Part shown: positions 12,001-23,874 of the stretch, in pieces
Layout: every line of letters starts with the position of its first letter
Numbering within the stretch: the stretch's first letter is position 1
Source: Onthophagus taurus
Lineage: Eukaryota > Arthropoda > Insecta > Coleoptera > Scarabaeidae
DNA: 64,000 nucleotides
Direction: 5' to 3'
Assembly: GCF_036711975.1 (NCBI RefSeq)
Contig: NC_091971.1
Location: 24,063,501-24,127,500, forward strand
The notes under the pieces: model-generated
Seen by the model: the letters and a program-made list of their open reading frames with translations, nothing else
Databases searched by the model: none
Told to the model about the DNA's origin: nothing
Made by a program: the position numbers and the translations under genes

Positions 12001-12408
12001 GAAAAGCGTATTCGGGAGGCAAATTTTAAACCTGAAGAAATAACACTTTTACTTGACTTGGTGGCGGATCATAAAAATGTCCTCGAGAATAAAAATAACC
12101 ACGTTAGTACGTGGAAAATAACGTTTGGGTTTTGCAAACAACAAGGAAAAATAAAAGTACAATCAAAATACTAACTAACCTACTATGATGTATCTATAAA
12201 AAATTGATCTGCTTTATATGGTGTAGTGTCCTATAAAGCTGTCCACGATAACTATAATGAGTTATTAAAGAAAAGATTAGAGTTAACAACATTAATGTTA
12301 GAAAATGAGAAGGAAAGAGATAGAAGTGATAAAATTGAAAAAAGAAGTGGAGATAAAAAAATGGAGAAAAGAAAAAGACAGTTAATCTATTTTTTAAATA
12401 CTTCTTGA
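12001..12408 (+). pseudogene. Myb/SANT-like DNA-binding protein of Harbinger type, deleted internally
   Basis: Frame from 12001 reads EKRIREANFKPEEITLLLDL then VADHKNVLENKNNHVSTWK, the first helices of the Myb/SANT-like domain that accompanies PIF/Harbinger transposases in insects, where the motif is usually NFTPEE(I/R)xLLxxLVxxHKxVLExK. The frame then breaks. A second open part (12226-12408) reads NYNELLKKRLELTTLMLENE followed by a Lys/Glu-rich coiled-coil-like tail, typical of the C-terminus of such proteins. The middle of the domain is missing. In the host element such a protein would help bring transposase to DNA. Confidence 0.65.
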
Positions 12409-12633
12409 CGATATTTAAATAATAAATACTAAATATAAAAAAATAATAAATAATGTACATATTTATTGTAAATAACGTTTTTTTTTTATTATTTTTTATA
12501 TAATAAAGTTTATTTTTATAAGTTCCGAAAATAATTGATAACTACTAATCTTCTATTATTGACCTGAAGCTAATGATTCGCTGATTCCATAAAAGTCAGC
12601 TACATCCAATAACATGTTGCCTGCCTGTAGCAA

Positions 12634-12672
12634 AAAAATCTTAAAGTAAGCAACAATCTTAAAGTAAGCAAC
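12634..12672. repeat. Tandem duplication of an 18-bp unit
   Basis: ATCTTAAAGTAAGCAACA occurs twice in direct succession. It is inside the Harbinger-type element, after its ORF. Confidence 0.6.
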
Positions 12673-13409
12673 AGGGATTGCAGAATTTCTAACAAAAATT
12701 AATTATTAATTCTTCTATTGATAAAAACTAGGTACTATACATATATAATACCTCCTCGTTCGTGGTTTGATGTCATTATCAATTTGTGCTAAAATGTGGT
12801 GAAAACACACATTCCTTTGATAATCGAAATCTTTTAATAAATTCATCAGTTTGATAGCGGACGTGGTCTAGTTTATCAATGAGGTAAATATTTAACCCGA
12901 CCCCCCAACCGATAGTTACGGGTATACCGAAAATAACTATTAGTTAGTGTTATCAATAAGGTAAATATGGTGGTAAAAGGCGATTTTTGCGCTAACCATT
13001 AGTTAAAGTTAACAACCACTTTAACTAGAGGTGGTAAAAGTGGTCCTAAATCACTCAGACGGTGTTCAATGTGGTTCTTGCATTTGTACTTTACATAACA
13101 AAAATATTTTCTAAATGTTAACCGATCAACATTTAGGAAATTTTATACTAAATTGCTATAAAAATGAAAGAAATTGAAGTTATCAAGAAGCAAATCTTTT
13201 TATTCCTTTTCAAGATAAGTATATATTTAGGGTCCGTCTACAGGTCACCCGATGATAAGGGTTAATTTATATTTATCAAATCATTTTTTCTTATTTACTA
13301 TAAACATTGATAAAAACAAAAAACTTTGAATTTATCTTAAACTGTCAATATCAAAATCATATGTCAAAACGGTAAAAATTATCTTGTTCCCAACCGTCCA
13401 GATCCACAA

Positions 13410-13480
13410 ATGTCTTCTCTCCTGCCTTGTACTCAACCCAACAATAGAACCGATAATGGCGTAAACGGTTTCATTGAATC
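13410..13480 (+). CDS. DNAJC7: DNAJC7 first coding exon (inferred)
   Basis: 71 nt: ATG plus 22 further codons and two bases of a split Ser codon, encoding [20 protein letters not shown] then FIE. The donor GTACGT at 13481 leaves phase 2, exactly what exon 2 needs after its 72-bp intron. The alternative GTAAAC donor at 13461 would put exon 2 out of frame. Confidence 0.7.
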
Positions 13481-16400
13481 GTACGTTCAAAATTAATTAA
13501 AATAATACTTTTACCATTACATTTTTTAACATTCCTTCTTTTGTTGTTTTAGACTTGCTGAATTGAAGAAAGAAAGTGGTAACCAACAGTACAAATTAAA
13601 ACAGTATCGTCAGGCACTGCCATTGTACACAGAAGCAATTGAGCTATGTCCGGATATACCAGCATATTATGGCAATCGATCCGCTTGTTATATGATGTTG
13701 AATCGTTACCACGACGCATTGGAAGACGCTCGAAAATCAGTGCAGCTAGATTCGGCTTTCGTGAAAGGTTACATTCGTATATTAAAATGCGGAATTGCTT
13801 TAGGGGATGTAATGACTGCCGATCAAGCAGTAAAACATATTAAAATTATGGAACCAGATAATAATGCTACGATTAAAAACGAATTGGCCAGTTTAGAAAC
13901 ATTAAAAAAGTTCGAAGCTGACGCTCTCAAAGCTTACAATAAACAAGATTTTCGTACTGTTGTTTATTGTATGGATCGTTGTTTGAGCCAAGCACCCAAT
14001 TGTTGCAAATATAAAACGACTAAAGGAGAATGTCTGGCTTATTTAGGGCGATACGAAGAAGCTCAAGAATTGGTTAACGGAATTTTACACATTGATAAGG
14101 GAAATGCTGATGCGATTTACGTCCGCGGAATGTGTATGTTTTACGAAGATAACATCGACAGCGCTTGTCAACATTTTATGCAAGTTTTACGATTGGCCCC
14201 TGATCATAAAAAAGCTATGGATCTTTATAAACGCGCGAAATTGCTCAAGAAGAAAAAAGACGAAGGAAACGATGCGTTTAAAAATTGTCGATTCCAAGAT
14301 GCTCTTAATTTATATACCGAAGCTTTAAAAGTGGATCCATTTAATAAGAAAACAAACGCAAAACTTTATTTCAATAGAGCAACAGTTTACTCAAAATTAA
14401 ATAAATTAGCCGATGCCGTTTCCGACTGTACCTCAGCGTTAAAATTGGATGATAATTATTTAAAAGCACTTCTTCGACGAGCTAAATGTTACATGGATTT
14501 AGGTGAATACGAAGAGGCCGTTAAAGACTATGAGAAAGCTTGTAAAATGGATAAAAACAGAGAACATAAACGATTACTGAACGACGCAAAGTTAGCGTTA
14601 AAAAAATCGAAACGCAAAGATTATTATAAGATATTGGGGGTGGAACGTAACGCGACCGAAGATGAAATAAAGAAAGCGTATCGTAAGAGAGCTTTGGTTC
14701 ATCATCCGGATCGACACGCGAACGCTTCCGATGCGGAGAAAAAAGAACAGGAGAAGAAATTTAAGGAACTGGGCGAAGCTTACGGGATTTTGTCGGATTC
14801 GAAAAAGAAGGCGAGGTACGATAGCGGTCAGGATTTGGAGGACGGTTTTGATGGAATGCCCGGTAAGTTTAGAAATGATCTAAAAAAACGGTAAAAAAAG
14901 CGTGTCGAATATTTTTGGGAATCGCGTTAAAAATATGTAATGTCACAATGTATTATTTATAGGGTCGACAGTAAATTTTTATAAACGATATGTTTTTAAT
15001 TTGAGTTTTTGGGATGGGTTGAGTTATTTAAATGTTTTATGACAATAAAAAATTAATACTATCAATGAGTTTTACAAGTACGTTTTAACATACACAGTGT
15101 TTTAGAAGTGTCAATAGTAATAATATAAATTATAGAAATCCAATCACTAAATGAAATTGAAAGATTTTTTTTGTGACAACATAAATTATTAATATTCGTT
15201 TGGTACAAATAAGTATTAAGTATATCTTTTATTCTGAAACATAATACAATGTACATAAACATTATTTCACTCTTAAGTCTATGTTTATTCTTATGTAGGT
15301 AGTTAGTACTAATTTTGGTCAATTATGATCATCCTCAGATAAATTAAAAAATATTTTCTTTATATTCAAGTTAGACTTACAATTAGTGATTTTATTTTAT
15401 AAATGAATTACTTCAGTTTCAACATGATTTCGTTTTTAATTAAATAGTATATAGCTTTTAATTGGAAGTACATTAACTCCTCCACCCTTGGAGTGAACCA
15501 AGGGTTTAGACGATTAGTGCTAGATTCCTGGTTCGCTAGTTATGCTATTATTTTCTTTTGGGACTCGTGGTATAATACTCCAATTATACCTGCGATCAAA
15601 TCACCTGCGATGATTAATGAAGCTATCGTTCTATGGGTGTTGTAAAATCTCTCCAGGGAGTTACTATTTTTTTGATATTTTTTCGCGGGCATCATTAATA
15701 GTGTCAATATACAGGTGTACAAAAAGTATGGAATAATGGTTCAACAGCCTAAACTTCAACTTATATTAAAAAAGTTTTAAATAAAAGTTACTTGAAACTA
15801 TTTTCCGCATATCTTGGCGTAGAAATAAAATAAAATAAAAATGTGTGTGTTTTAAATAGAACACCCTGTATATTTTAAGGTTTTTGGATTCCTTTTGACA
15901 AGGTGTTGCAAGGTGCCATAAGGTTTTAATGCTTTAAACTGCATAGTTTTCGACATATTGTAACTTTTATTTAAAAAGATTTGATGTAGCGACAACCAAG
16001 TTATGGCGTCATTATGGAATAGACAACCTAAGCCTTGACGTCACAGAGATGGGCGAAGCCTATACTGACTCCAAACATCTTCGTTGCTAACGATAAATCA
16101 CCAAAAAATGTCATCACTTAATTTATTTTATTTTAACACTAATTGAAAATTGCATATGGTGATTTACCGTTAGCAACGAAAATGTGTGGAGTCAGTATAA
16201 GCTCCGCCCATCTCTGTGACGTCAAGGCTTAGGTTGTCTATTAGCAACGAAAATGTTTGGAGTCGGTATAAGCTCCGCCCATCTCTATGACGTCAAGACT
16301 TAGGTTGTCTATTAGTGTTAAAATAAAATAAACTAAGTGACATTTTAGATGACATTTTTATGGCGTTTTATCTTAGCAACTGTGGTATAAGCTTCGCCCA

Positions 16401-19265
16401 CCTCTGTGACGTCAAAGGCTAAATAAAAGTTTCAATATCTCGAAAACTATGCAGATTAAAGCATTAAAACCTTATGGCATTTTGCAACACCTTGTCAAAA
16501 GGAATCCAAAAACCTTAAAATATACAGGGTGTTCCATTTAAAAAACACACTCACCATGTCGTAACTCAGACTGCCGTCAAGATTTTTACTTCATTTCTAC
16601 GCCAAGATATGCGGAAAATAGTAATTTTTTTAATATAAGTTGAAGTTTAGGCTGTAGAACCATTATTCCATACTTTTTGTACACCCTGTAGATCCTTTAG
16701 AGATTAGTATCTTTTATTTCCTAATGAAAACGTCTTGTGGGTAATTATGCCAAATTTATTGGCATTATATAAATTTTTCGTTCCACATAAAGGTTGATAT
16801 AGTCCTTAAGATATCAGATTCTATCGTTAGTTAACATTCTGATGTTAACTACGCCAATAGGTTACTTTGCCGTTTTCGAACTTCTTGTAACGGTTTTGTT
16901 GTTTTATTTTTATTTAATTTAATTTTTGTGTTTTATTTATTAGATTTTTTATAAGTAAGTCCTTACTTAACGTACTTGTAAAACTTGAGAACACTCTTCG
17001 TGATGAAAGTTTAATGATATGATAGTTTAGGATGTTATAGAGCCTTTGTCCAGCGCATGGTCTATTCGTATTCTCCTAAGAAACAGAATTTTTACCGTTT
17101 TTCTATCGATTTTAGACGTTTGAATGCTGCTATCAAAGTAAAAGAATCTCAAAAATCTTGTGTACGAAACTAAGCATGAATCGCTTGATGATTTAAAAAT
17201 TAGAATTAGAAGAGAATGTTTTGACATTAGTCAAGAAACAATTATTAGGATCCAGCATGAATTCATCCAGACACAAGAAGGCTTTCAGTTTCAACATTTA
17301 ATTAAGTAGAAAATTATTGTTCCTTATTAATTATAATGTTATATAAAGCCATGTTGTCTTTTCCTCGAAATAAAATAGTAACAGTATCTTTTAACTGCTA
17401 TTTTTTTCGAAGACTGCTGAATATCAGAATGTCAGAATTTTACGTAAAATCCATAAATGTAACAAAAAATGGCGATTCCTATTTAAAAATGTGAACTTAG
17501 GCATGGTATTTCAATTTTGGGACATCTGTACATTTCAATTTTATCTCAAAAAATATAATAGGCCTTTTTTCTGAAAAAATATTCCCAAATTTTTATCGAA
17601 TTGATTCCATACGATTTACATTTACCTTTGCTCTAAAGTGGTGGTGTAATGAACAACGAAGATCATCAAACTTATAATGGGTAAACATTTTAAAGTTGTC
17701 GCTGTAATGCTAGGTTGACCAAAAGGGATGTAAATCACGAAATAAATCTCGACAGTTTTTAAAAATGGAACTAGCTTTGGACCAACCGATTTTAACTAGA
17801 AAATGTAATGAAACAATCTTCAAATTTAATGTTTTTAATGTTAATTGCATGATTATCGCGAATAATTTTTTTAAATCTCAGATTAAAAAGTTAACTCGGA
17901 ACAAAATTAAATATGCGATTTATATACAGCGTGTCCCGTATCTTCCGCATCAGAGCATTATACGGTTGTAGGATACATTATTCTGAAGCGATCTTTCTAA
18001 TAAAATTTTTTCGAAATGTTTATAATAACCGCACGGGAACTGTTTAAAGGAACTGTTTTTCGTCCAATCAGCAGATCGCAAATCAGACTCAGGTAATCGG
18101 TGCCACCCTCGGCCGGTCCGCTACGCCGATGAAAATTCGTTTCCCACGTGTACTCACCAATAAATTCGTCATGGAAAGAGAAATAAACTTTTTCGATGAA
18201 TCAAAGTTGTCCGTTATTGGTCGTCGTTAAACAGTTCCCGTGCGGTTATTATAAACATTTCGAAAAAATTTTATTAGAAAGATCGCTTCAGAATAATGTA
18301 TTCTACAACCGTATAATGCTCTGATGCGGAAGATACGGGACACGCTGTATACAGGCCAAATAAGCGTGCATAGTACTGTATTTCGGAAACTACTTAATGT
18401 AGAGACTTGCTGTATAAAAATGTAATGACTAAAGTGGAGAATTCTTTTCAGGTTTCTAAGATGACCACTAAGGAATGTCCACCTGAATTAAAAACTGTGC
18501 TCTCGGAATTCCGCTGTTTTAACATAACAAGAGTTCCGTCAGTGTGTTTTTCATAATAGTCTTCTGATTGTAATTTTTTCTAACTCGACATTATGTTTCG
18601 ATTCTATGTTGGCAGATGTTAAGAATCCAATATTTCTTCTGGTCTGATTTGCCCTGTTAGGTCCGGTTTGTTATTATGCAATGGAAGCAGCTGGATATTG
18701 TCCCTATGTTTCTTTGAAACACGATTTTTATTGAGATCTGTGTTTAAAATAGGTTTTGCTTTATCCTCAATTCGTTGTGTGTTAAGAGATAATTTCTTGA
18801 AACTTTAGTTTCAAAGTTTCACTACACGTTTTTGAGTAACATTAACATGAATTGTTGATTCCTAGTATCAACGCCACAAAAGACTTGAAATGTACCTAAT
18901 TCAAAAAGATCATTCTCAAGTATCATTCGTACATTTAAACAGTTAGTTCAAAGAATATGTTTTATAAAAGTTATACATTAAACATGGATTTAATTAATAT
19001 ACTTGAGGCTGCTCATAATTGTCTAAAGTATAAATCTAGAAATAAGAGGATAATTATCTTGGCATATCTGTTAGTCAATATTGTTAAAAATCAACACAAA
19101 TTTATTCTGTATATGTTAATAATTATTGTTACATTATATTATTTTTGTTTAGATTTTGATCCCAGCCAAGTATTCCAAACATTCTTCAGTGGCGGAGGCG
19201 GACACGGTGGCGAATACAGTTTCCAAGGTGGCGCTTTCCCTGGATTTTCATTCCAATTTGGTTAA
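13410..19265 (+). CDS. DNAJC7: DnaJ homolog subfamily C member 7 (TPR2) co-chaperone, three exons
   Basis: Cytosolic co-chaperone that binds Hsp70 and Hsp90 through TPR repeats and stimulates Hsp70 ATPase through a J domain. Inferred exons are 13410-13480, 13553-14862 and 19153-19265: 1494 nt, 497 residues, close to the 494 of the human protein. Exon 1 starts at an ATG after ACAA and ends at GTACGT; exon 2 begins after TTTTAG and completes the split Ser codon; exon 2 ends at CCCG|GTAAGT; exon 3 begins after TTTGTTTAG and restores Asp. TPR repeats occupy about residues 27-365. The J domain starts KDYYKILGV near residue 379, with HPD near 408-410. The last exon encodes the conserved Phe/Gly-rich tail ending FSFQFG. 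AATAAA lies at 19430. Exons 2 and 3 are certain by homology. Exon 1 is inferred from phase, splice sites and its ATG, and has little conservation to test it. Confidence 0.93.
15709..16690. mobile_element. Large foldback element with mariner-like ends
   Basis: Ends TACAGGTGTACAAAAAGTAT on the left and the complement TACAGGGTGTACAAAAAGTAT on the right, with TA-rich flanks. Arms of about 400 bp match throughout. In the right half a 65-75 bp unit (TTAGCAACGAAAATG...GACGTCAAG...TTAGGTTGTCTA) is repeated in tandem, with one inverted partner in the left half. A second internal terminus-like TACAGGGTGT lies near 15867 and 16523. It is non-coding and inserted in DNAJC7 intron 2. Confidence 0.85.
16036..16414. 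promoter_or_regulatory. Four perfect TGACGTCA (CRE-type) sites in the foldback
   Basis: The 8-bp palindrome TGACGTCA, the consensus CREB/ATF site, occurs at 16036-16043, 16217-16224, 16288-16295 and 16407-16414, always in the context GACGTCA next to CCATCTCTGTG or its complement. They are part of the repeated unit of the element. Whether they bind anything is unknown. Confidence 0.45.
17925..18349. mobile_element. MITE with 130-bp perfect inverted ends
   Basis: Starts TACAGCGTGTCCCGTATCTT and ends with its exact complement; arms of about 130 bp are nearly identical. TA on both sides (17923-17924, 18350-18351) fits a mariner target duplication. The loop is unusually GC-rich (GGTGCCACCCTCGGCCGGTC). 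Non-coding, within DNAJC7 intron 2. The near-perfect arms suggest a recent insertion. Confidence 0.85.
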
Positions 19266-19429
19266 ATTATTTTAGAATTAAATAGAGCTTCCCGCGACAT
19301 CCGCAATAATCAACCCGACACCAGGATATAAAAAAAAATAAATACAAACCATAGCACGCAATCGTTGATTCAAAGAGAAAAATAAAAAACAAATAACAGC
19401 AGTTATTATCCCTGGTTAACCACTTGTGT

Positions 19430-19435
19430 AATAAA
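19430..19435 (+). terminator. Poly(A) signal of DNAJC7
   Basis: AATAAA 165 bp after the stop codon; an earlier AATAAA sits near 19338. Either could be used. Confidence 0.5.
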
Positions 19436-19439
19436 ATCT

Positions 19440-20824
19440 AATTTAATATTTATTTATATATCGGTAAATAAGCACAAATGTACCTCCTGTCCTGTTTATC
19501 AAATGCAATACTGGTGTAATTGTATATAATATGGCAGTTCACGTCGTAGGTTGTAGTTCCAAACGGATGGATCTTAACAAAAAAATTATTAATAATGCAA
19601 GTTGTAAATTTAATCTTTTTCAATTGAAAAAAAGGTTCGTATTGATTACAGGATCTTTGTTAAAAAATATGTTGTGTAATAAAGAACTTGTAGTTAGATC
19701 GTTTTGAAAAATTTTTAAAAATTTGTTCGGTATCAACAGTGAAAATTTTGTGTTTTTTGAGTAATGAATTGTAGATGCAACAGAAAAAAAGACAACACTC
19801 ATATTGGATAACATTTCTTTTCAATTTTTTTTTGTTTTCAAATTCTTGTTGAAAACGTGTGATACCTGGGCTTCAGATATATCTCTGCCATTTCTTACTT
19901 TCTTCACCGTTTAAGTTGATAGAAGTTTATAATCATTTAAGTTTGAGACTGACCCAATTTTTTATTTGTGGTAATTGTTCATTTTTTTCATCTATTATTT
20001 CATCAAAAAAGAACTTATTTAAATAATAGGCGCAGATAAAAAAATGTATTTTTTTTTTATTTGGTTTATTAAATATATCTTACATTTAAAATGTGTTTAT
20101 TTTATCCTAGTCCTTTATTATTCTTAATTTCGACCAAAGTTTACTCGTAAATAAATAATGGTAGCACATTTCTAACAAATCTATTATTATGTTTTGGCGA
20201 AGAACTAGAATAAAAGTCTTGTTTTGTTTTATTTTGAACATTTATTTTCTCATTTACATACTAACTAAAAGAGTTTGAATTAAATCTTTTTTGATTTATC
20301 CTTTATTTTATTTAAAGTTCATTTTAGAATTTATTTCTTTATTTTCATCGAACGATTCGATTATTCTTTTGAATTTATTATTTTTTCTCAATTTTCTGTG
20401 GGAATTAGAATTCTTTTCTTCGATTTATTTTTATTAACTGCCATTATGACTGATAAACTTACCAGACTTTACCCAAGGTCTATAGAACATAAGGTTACCT
20501 AATTCTCTATGCCTCTGTAGTATCGATTATTACCCCGCAGAATGACGTCACTGATTCATTGAATACAATTGGAAATCCAACTTGTAGTAGAAGTTGCATA
20601 CTCAGAATAAAAGAACAATTTTTATGTGATCAAGAATTTATGTGATTGAACACGAAATTGTTTAACATACAAAATATTTAATTACATTACACATTACATC
20701 TAAATATTTAAAAAAATATCTGTCCTTTTTTTATAACAGAGAACCAAAAATTGCCTTGCTAATTGAATAAATCAATTAGGGCTTTTTTCTGTTAAAATTA
20801 AAAAAAAATCAAATAATTATTTTC
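19440..20824. other. AT-rich, no gene recognised
   Basis: Downstream of DNAJC7; long T-rich and A-rich runs, no coding pattern. One TGACGTCA occurs near 20544. The stretch ends at the copia target duplication TTTTC. Confidence 0.5.
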
Positions 20825-20993
20825 TGATGAGACTTTGCTTCTAAATGAAAGTTTGGCGTTCGAACTAAACACTTTATTCTTACTAGAATGTTTTTACATT
20901 AATTTATTAAAAAGAACTTTAACAGTAAACTCGACGTCTCTTTTTTTTTCGTTACACATTTTTTGTATATTAAGTTGCCTAACTTTTCTAACA
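20825..20993 (-). repeat. Copia 3' LTR
   Basis: 169 bp. On the minus strand it runs from TGTTAGAAAAGTTAGGCAAC to GTCTCATCA (TG...CA). Differs from the other LTR by a few substitutions and a short indel in the T-run, so the insertion is not very recent but not ancient. Confidence 0.9.
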
Positions 20994-21012
20994 CCCCCCA
21001 CAACTTATATAT

Positions 21013-21765
21013 TCAAAAAGAATTTACAATATTTAAAGACGTTCGGAATTCTACAAATTTACCGTGACTCAGTCCTTTTGTCATAATGTCCGCCTTTTGA
21101 TTATCTGTTGGAACATACTTTACATCAACAATCCCATTCATACACAAATCCCGCACAAAATTGTACTTAACATCAACATGCTTCAATCGCTTATGCTCCC
21201 ATTTGTCCAACAAGTAGATAACAGACTGATTATCTTCAAACATTACAACAGGAATCTCAATCTTAACCCCCATGTCGTCTAACAATTCTTTCAACCAAAT
21301 AAGTTCAGTGGCAGCCGTAGCCAGGGCCACATATTCGGCTTCTGTCGACGACAAAGCCACCGACGTTTGTTTTCTAGTTGTCCAGTGAACCACTGCTCCA
21401 TAAACTTCAATTATATATCCACTCGTTGACTTTCTATCCCTATCAGTCGCCCAATTGGCATCTGCATATGAAACCAACACTTCCTTTTTACTTGATCGTT
21501 CGTAAAACAATCCATAATCCAATGTTCCCTTTATGTATCGAAGTATTCGTTTCAATCCTCGCCATTGTTCTTCAGTTGCATTACTTTGGTAGCGGCTATA
21601 ATAATTTACCGCTACACTCAAGTCAGGTCTTGTTGTTAGCATTAAATACATCAGATAGCCAATCAATTGCCTATAAGGCTTTTCATCCACAATACACGTA
21701 CCTTCAGTATTTTCATCATACAATTTTGCGTCAATTGGCGTTTTTGATGGTTTGCACTCTTCCAT
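21013..21765 (-). pseudogene. Copia RNase H domain
   Basis: About 250 codons open. Contains VSYADANWATDRDRKSTSGY, LSSTEAEYVAL and the EDNQS block, all hallmarks of copia RNase H, and ends with a stop just inside the 3' LTR boundary. The domain looks intact, but it is separated from RT by frameshifts and a deletion at about 21770-22090. There the RT continues as YKLNKTLYGLKQAPRAWN, yet the YVDD catalytic motif expected after it is absent. Confidence 0.85.
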
Positions 21766-22093
21766 ATTAAATTTTCTTAAAAGTGACCTTGAATAAGACG
21801 AACAACCCTCTCGTTGTTTCTTGTATTTTTATTCCCAAGAAGAAGTTTAATTTTCCCAAATCTGTCATTTGGAAATTGTCTTTCAAATTTTTTATTGTTT
21901 GTTGTATAAAATCGTTCTTGTGATCAGCAATTCTTCTTTTCTTTTAAGTTTGTGTACAAACAGAAATCGTTTTGAGATCTTTTAAATCCCTGTGTCACTA
22001 TAAAATTATTAAACTTCTCATTCCAGGCTCTCGGTGCCTGCTTTAACCCATACAACGTCTTGTTAAGTTTATATACCATATTCGAATTTTCAG

Positions 22094-23056
22094 TTATTCC
22101 TTGTGGAATTTCATATAAATTTCTTCTTCCAAATCGCCATGCAGAAACGCATTTCTCACATCCAATTGGTATGCAAACAGATTATGAGTACTAATTATTG
22201 ACAATAATGTTCTAACGGTTGTCAAACGTGCAACAGGCGCATATGTTTCATTGTAATCATATCCCTTCCGTTGAGAACATACCTCGATAACGAGTCTAGC
22301 CTTGCGTCTTACTGGTTCATCCTTTTCATTCTTCTTTACTTTAAATACCCATTTACTTTCAATTGCTCTCTTATTATCTGGTAATTCTTGTAACGTCCAT
22401 GTATTATTTGTTTTTAAAGATTTTAACTCTTCATCAACAGCTTCCAACCAATGTTTCTTATCTTCTCTATTTTCGATCTCTTCACAATCTTGTGGAGCTT
22501 CATGTACAAATGTTTCAGCATTCAATGCGTACACTGCATAGTTATCTAGATATTTAGGTCTTCTCCTTTGGCGTGCTTCTTTTCGTTTTTCCTCTCTTGT
22601 AATTTCTTCCGTTTCTGTTTCGGTGTTCTCTTTTATTGCGATCTTCTGTTCTATATTTTCTTCTATTATTCTTTCCTGTTCGCCATCATCTGAACTTACT
22701 TCATCTTTGTCAACATTTACAATTAATTTTTGTGAATCAAAATTGTATTTAAATTCATTGAATATTACATCTCTTCCAGTATTTATTTTCTTGTTACTCG
22801 GACAATATAACCGATATCTATTTGGACAGTAACCTATCATAAATACTTTCCGGGATTTACTTGCAAATTTACTCTCTACTAATTCAGATGGGATTTTTAA
22901 ATAACCAGTGCAACCAAATACCTTAAGTTTGTCTAGATTTGGCTTATGTCCATACCACAATTCAGATGGTACAACCTTTTCTAATGCAGTTGTAGGCGAT
23001 CTATTTATCAAATAAACTGCTGAGCGAACCGCTTCAGTCCAAAAACCCTTTTCCAA
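22094..23056 (-). pseudogene. Copia integrase C-terminus and reverse transcriptase N-terminal half
   Basis: Begins with EKGFWTEAVRSAVYLINRSP, the end of the integrase core, then the acidic linker and the RT start WLEAVDEELKSLKTNNTWTL, with KARLVIEVCSQRKGYDYNET and LDVRNAFLHGDLEEEIYM. It stops by frameshift before the catalytic region. Its true upstream part lies beyond the solo LTR inserted at 23062-23306. Confidence 0.88.
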
Positions 23057-23061
23057 ATCAG

Positions 23062-23306
23062 TGTAAAGGTTGGTGATGATGGTGTAAAATGATGGGATCT
23101 CCGGGTTAGAATAAACGCATATTAGCTTGTCTTAATTACTGCATTTATTGACAACATTTAAGTTACACGACGTGTCACGTTTCAGTACCTTGAGCGTACT
23201 CTCTTTTCGAGCGATGACCGCCGCTACACAATACCTAACGTGCGTCATTTAGTGCTTACTATTAACTATCTTAACCTACTTAACAATTTGTTATTATTAC
23301 ACTACA
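23062..23306. mobile_element. Solo LTR inserted in copia
   Basis: 245 bp bounded by TGTAAAGGTTGG and ACACTACA (TG...CA) with the 4-bp direct repeat TCAG at 23058-23061 and 23307-23310. The size of duplication fits a gypsy-type LTR element. It interrupts the copia integrase between LLDTD and EKGFW. Insert plus duplication is 249 bp, so the frame would resume. No internal region remains, so LTR-LTR recombination is likely. The parent family is not otherwise in the window. Confidence 0.8.
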
Positions 23307-23872
23307 TCAGTATCCAGCAACATACATCTCGCTTTTTCTATAATTGTGCGGTTCATCCGCTCTGCAACACCATTCTGTTCCGGTGTATACCTTACCGTAA
23401 ATTCAAACTGAATACCTTGCTTTTCAAAATGTTCTTTCATTTCATTTGATATGTATTCTCGACCATTGTCACAACGAAAACGGCTAATTGAAGAATTAAA
23501 ATGCGCTTTAGCCATTGACTCATACTTCTTGAAATAATTAAACGTTTCACTTTTAGCTTTCAATGCATACGCTACAGTAAAGTGAGTGAAATCATCTAGA
23601 AATCTTAATACATATTTCTTATTATCGTGTGACTCTTTTATTGGACCAAATAAATCACTGTGAATCAATTGAAACGGTCTTTTTGCTCTATACCTTTCTT
23701 GTTTATGAGGCAGTTTCGTTTGTTTACCTTTTACGCATGTCTCACAGAAACTTAGTTTTGCATTCGGTTTACAATTCAATCCATTTACCATCTTGTTCAA
23801 TTTCTCTAAATTTGAATTGCTAATATGTCCCAACCTTCTGTGCCACAGTTCAACTTCAGATTCATTCAGCAT
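23297..23872 (-). pseudogene. Copia GAG-pre-integrase and integrase core
   Basis: Zinc-binding pre-integrase part (HRRLGH...CETCVKGKQ) followed by the catalytic core, with Asp in HSDLFGPI, Asp in RCDNGREYIS and Glu in PEQNGVAERMN, so all three D-D-E residues are present. Ends in the solo-LTR insertion. Confidence 0.88.
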
Positions 23873-23874
23873 CG

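Larger units (their letters stand above)
11659..13046 (+). mobile_element. Harbinger-type element with Myb/SANT-like ORF
   Basis: Inverted ends GGCCCGCTTTTACCACCTCT on the left and the complement GGACCACTTTTACCACCTCT on the right, continuing with AGTTAAA in both. Flanks are TAA on both sides (11656-11658, 13047-13049), the 3-bp duplication of PIF/Harbinger elements. At 1388 bp it is too short for the transposase, which I do not find; only the Myb-like accessory ORF remains. It lies about 360 bp upstream of the DNAJC7 start codon. Confidence 0.75.
14863..19152 (+). other. DNAJC7 intron 2
   Basis: 4290 bp, GT-AG. If not spliced, the frame would add KFRNDLKKR and stop at 14894, with an AATAAA near 15045; this would remove the conserved C-terminal tail but keep TPR and J domains. 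The intron carries two foldback elements (15709-16690 and 17925-18349). The rest is AT-rich without coding signal. Confidence 0.85.

Noticed and set aside
18957..19150. Open frame upstream of the last DNAJC7 exon as a separate gene
   Set aside because: AT-rich intron translation; only the part after the acceptor at 19152 is coding.
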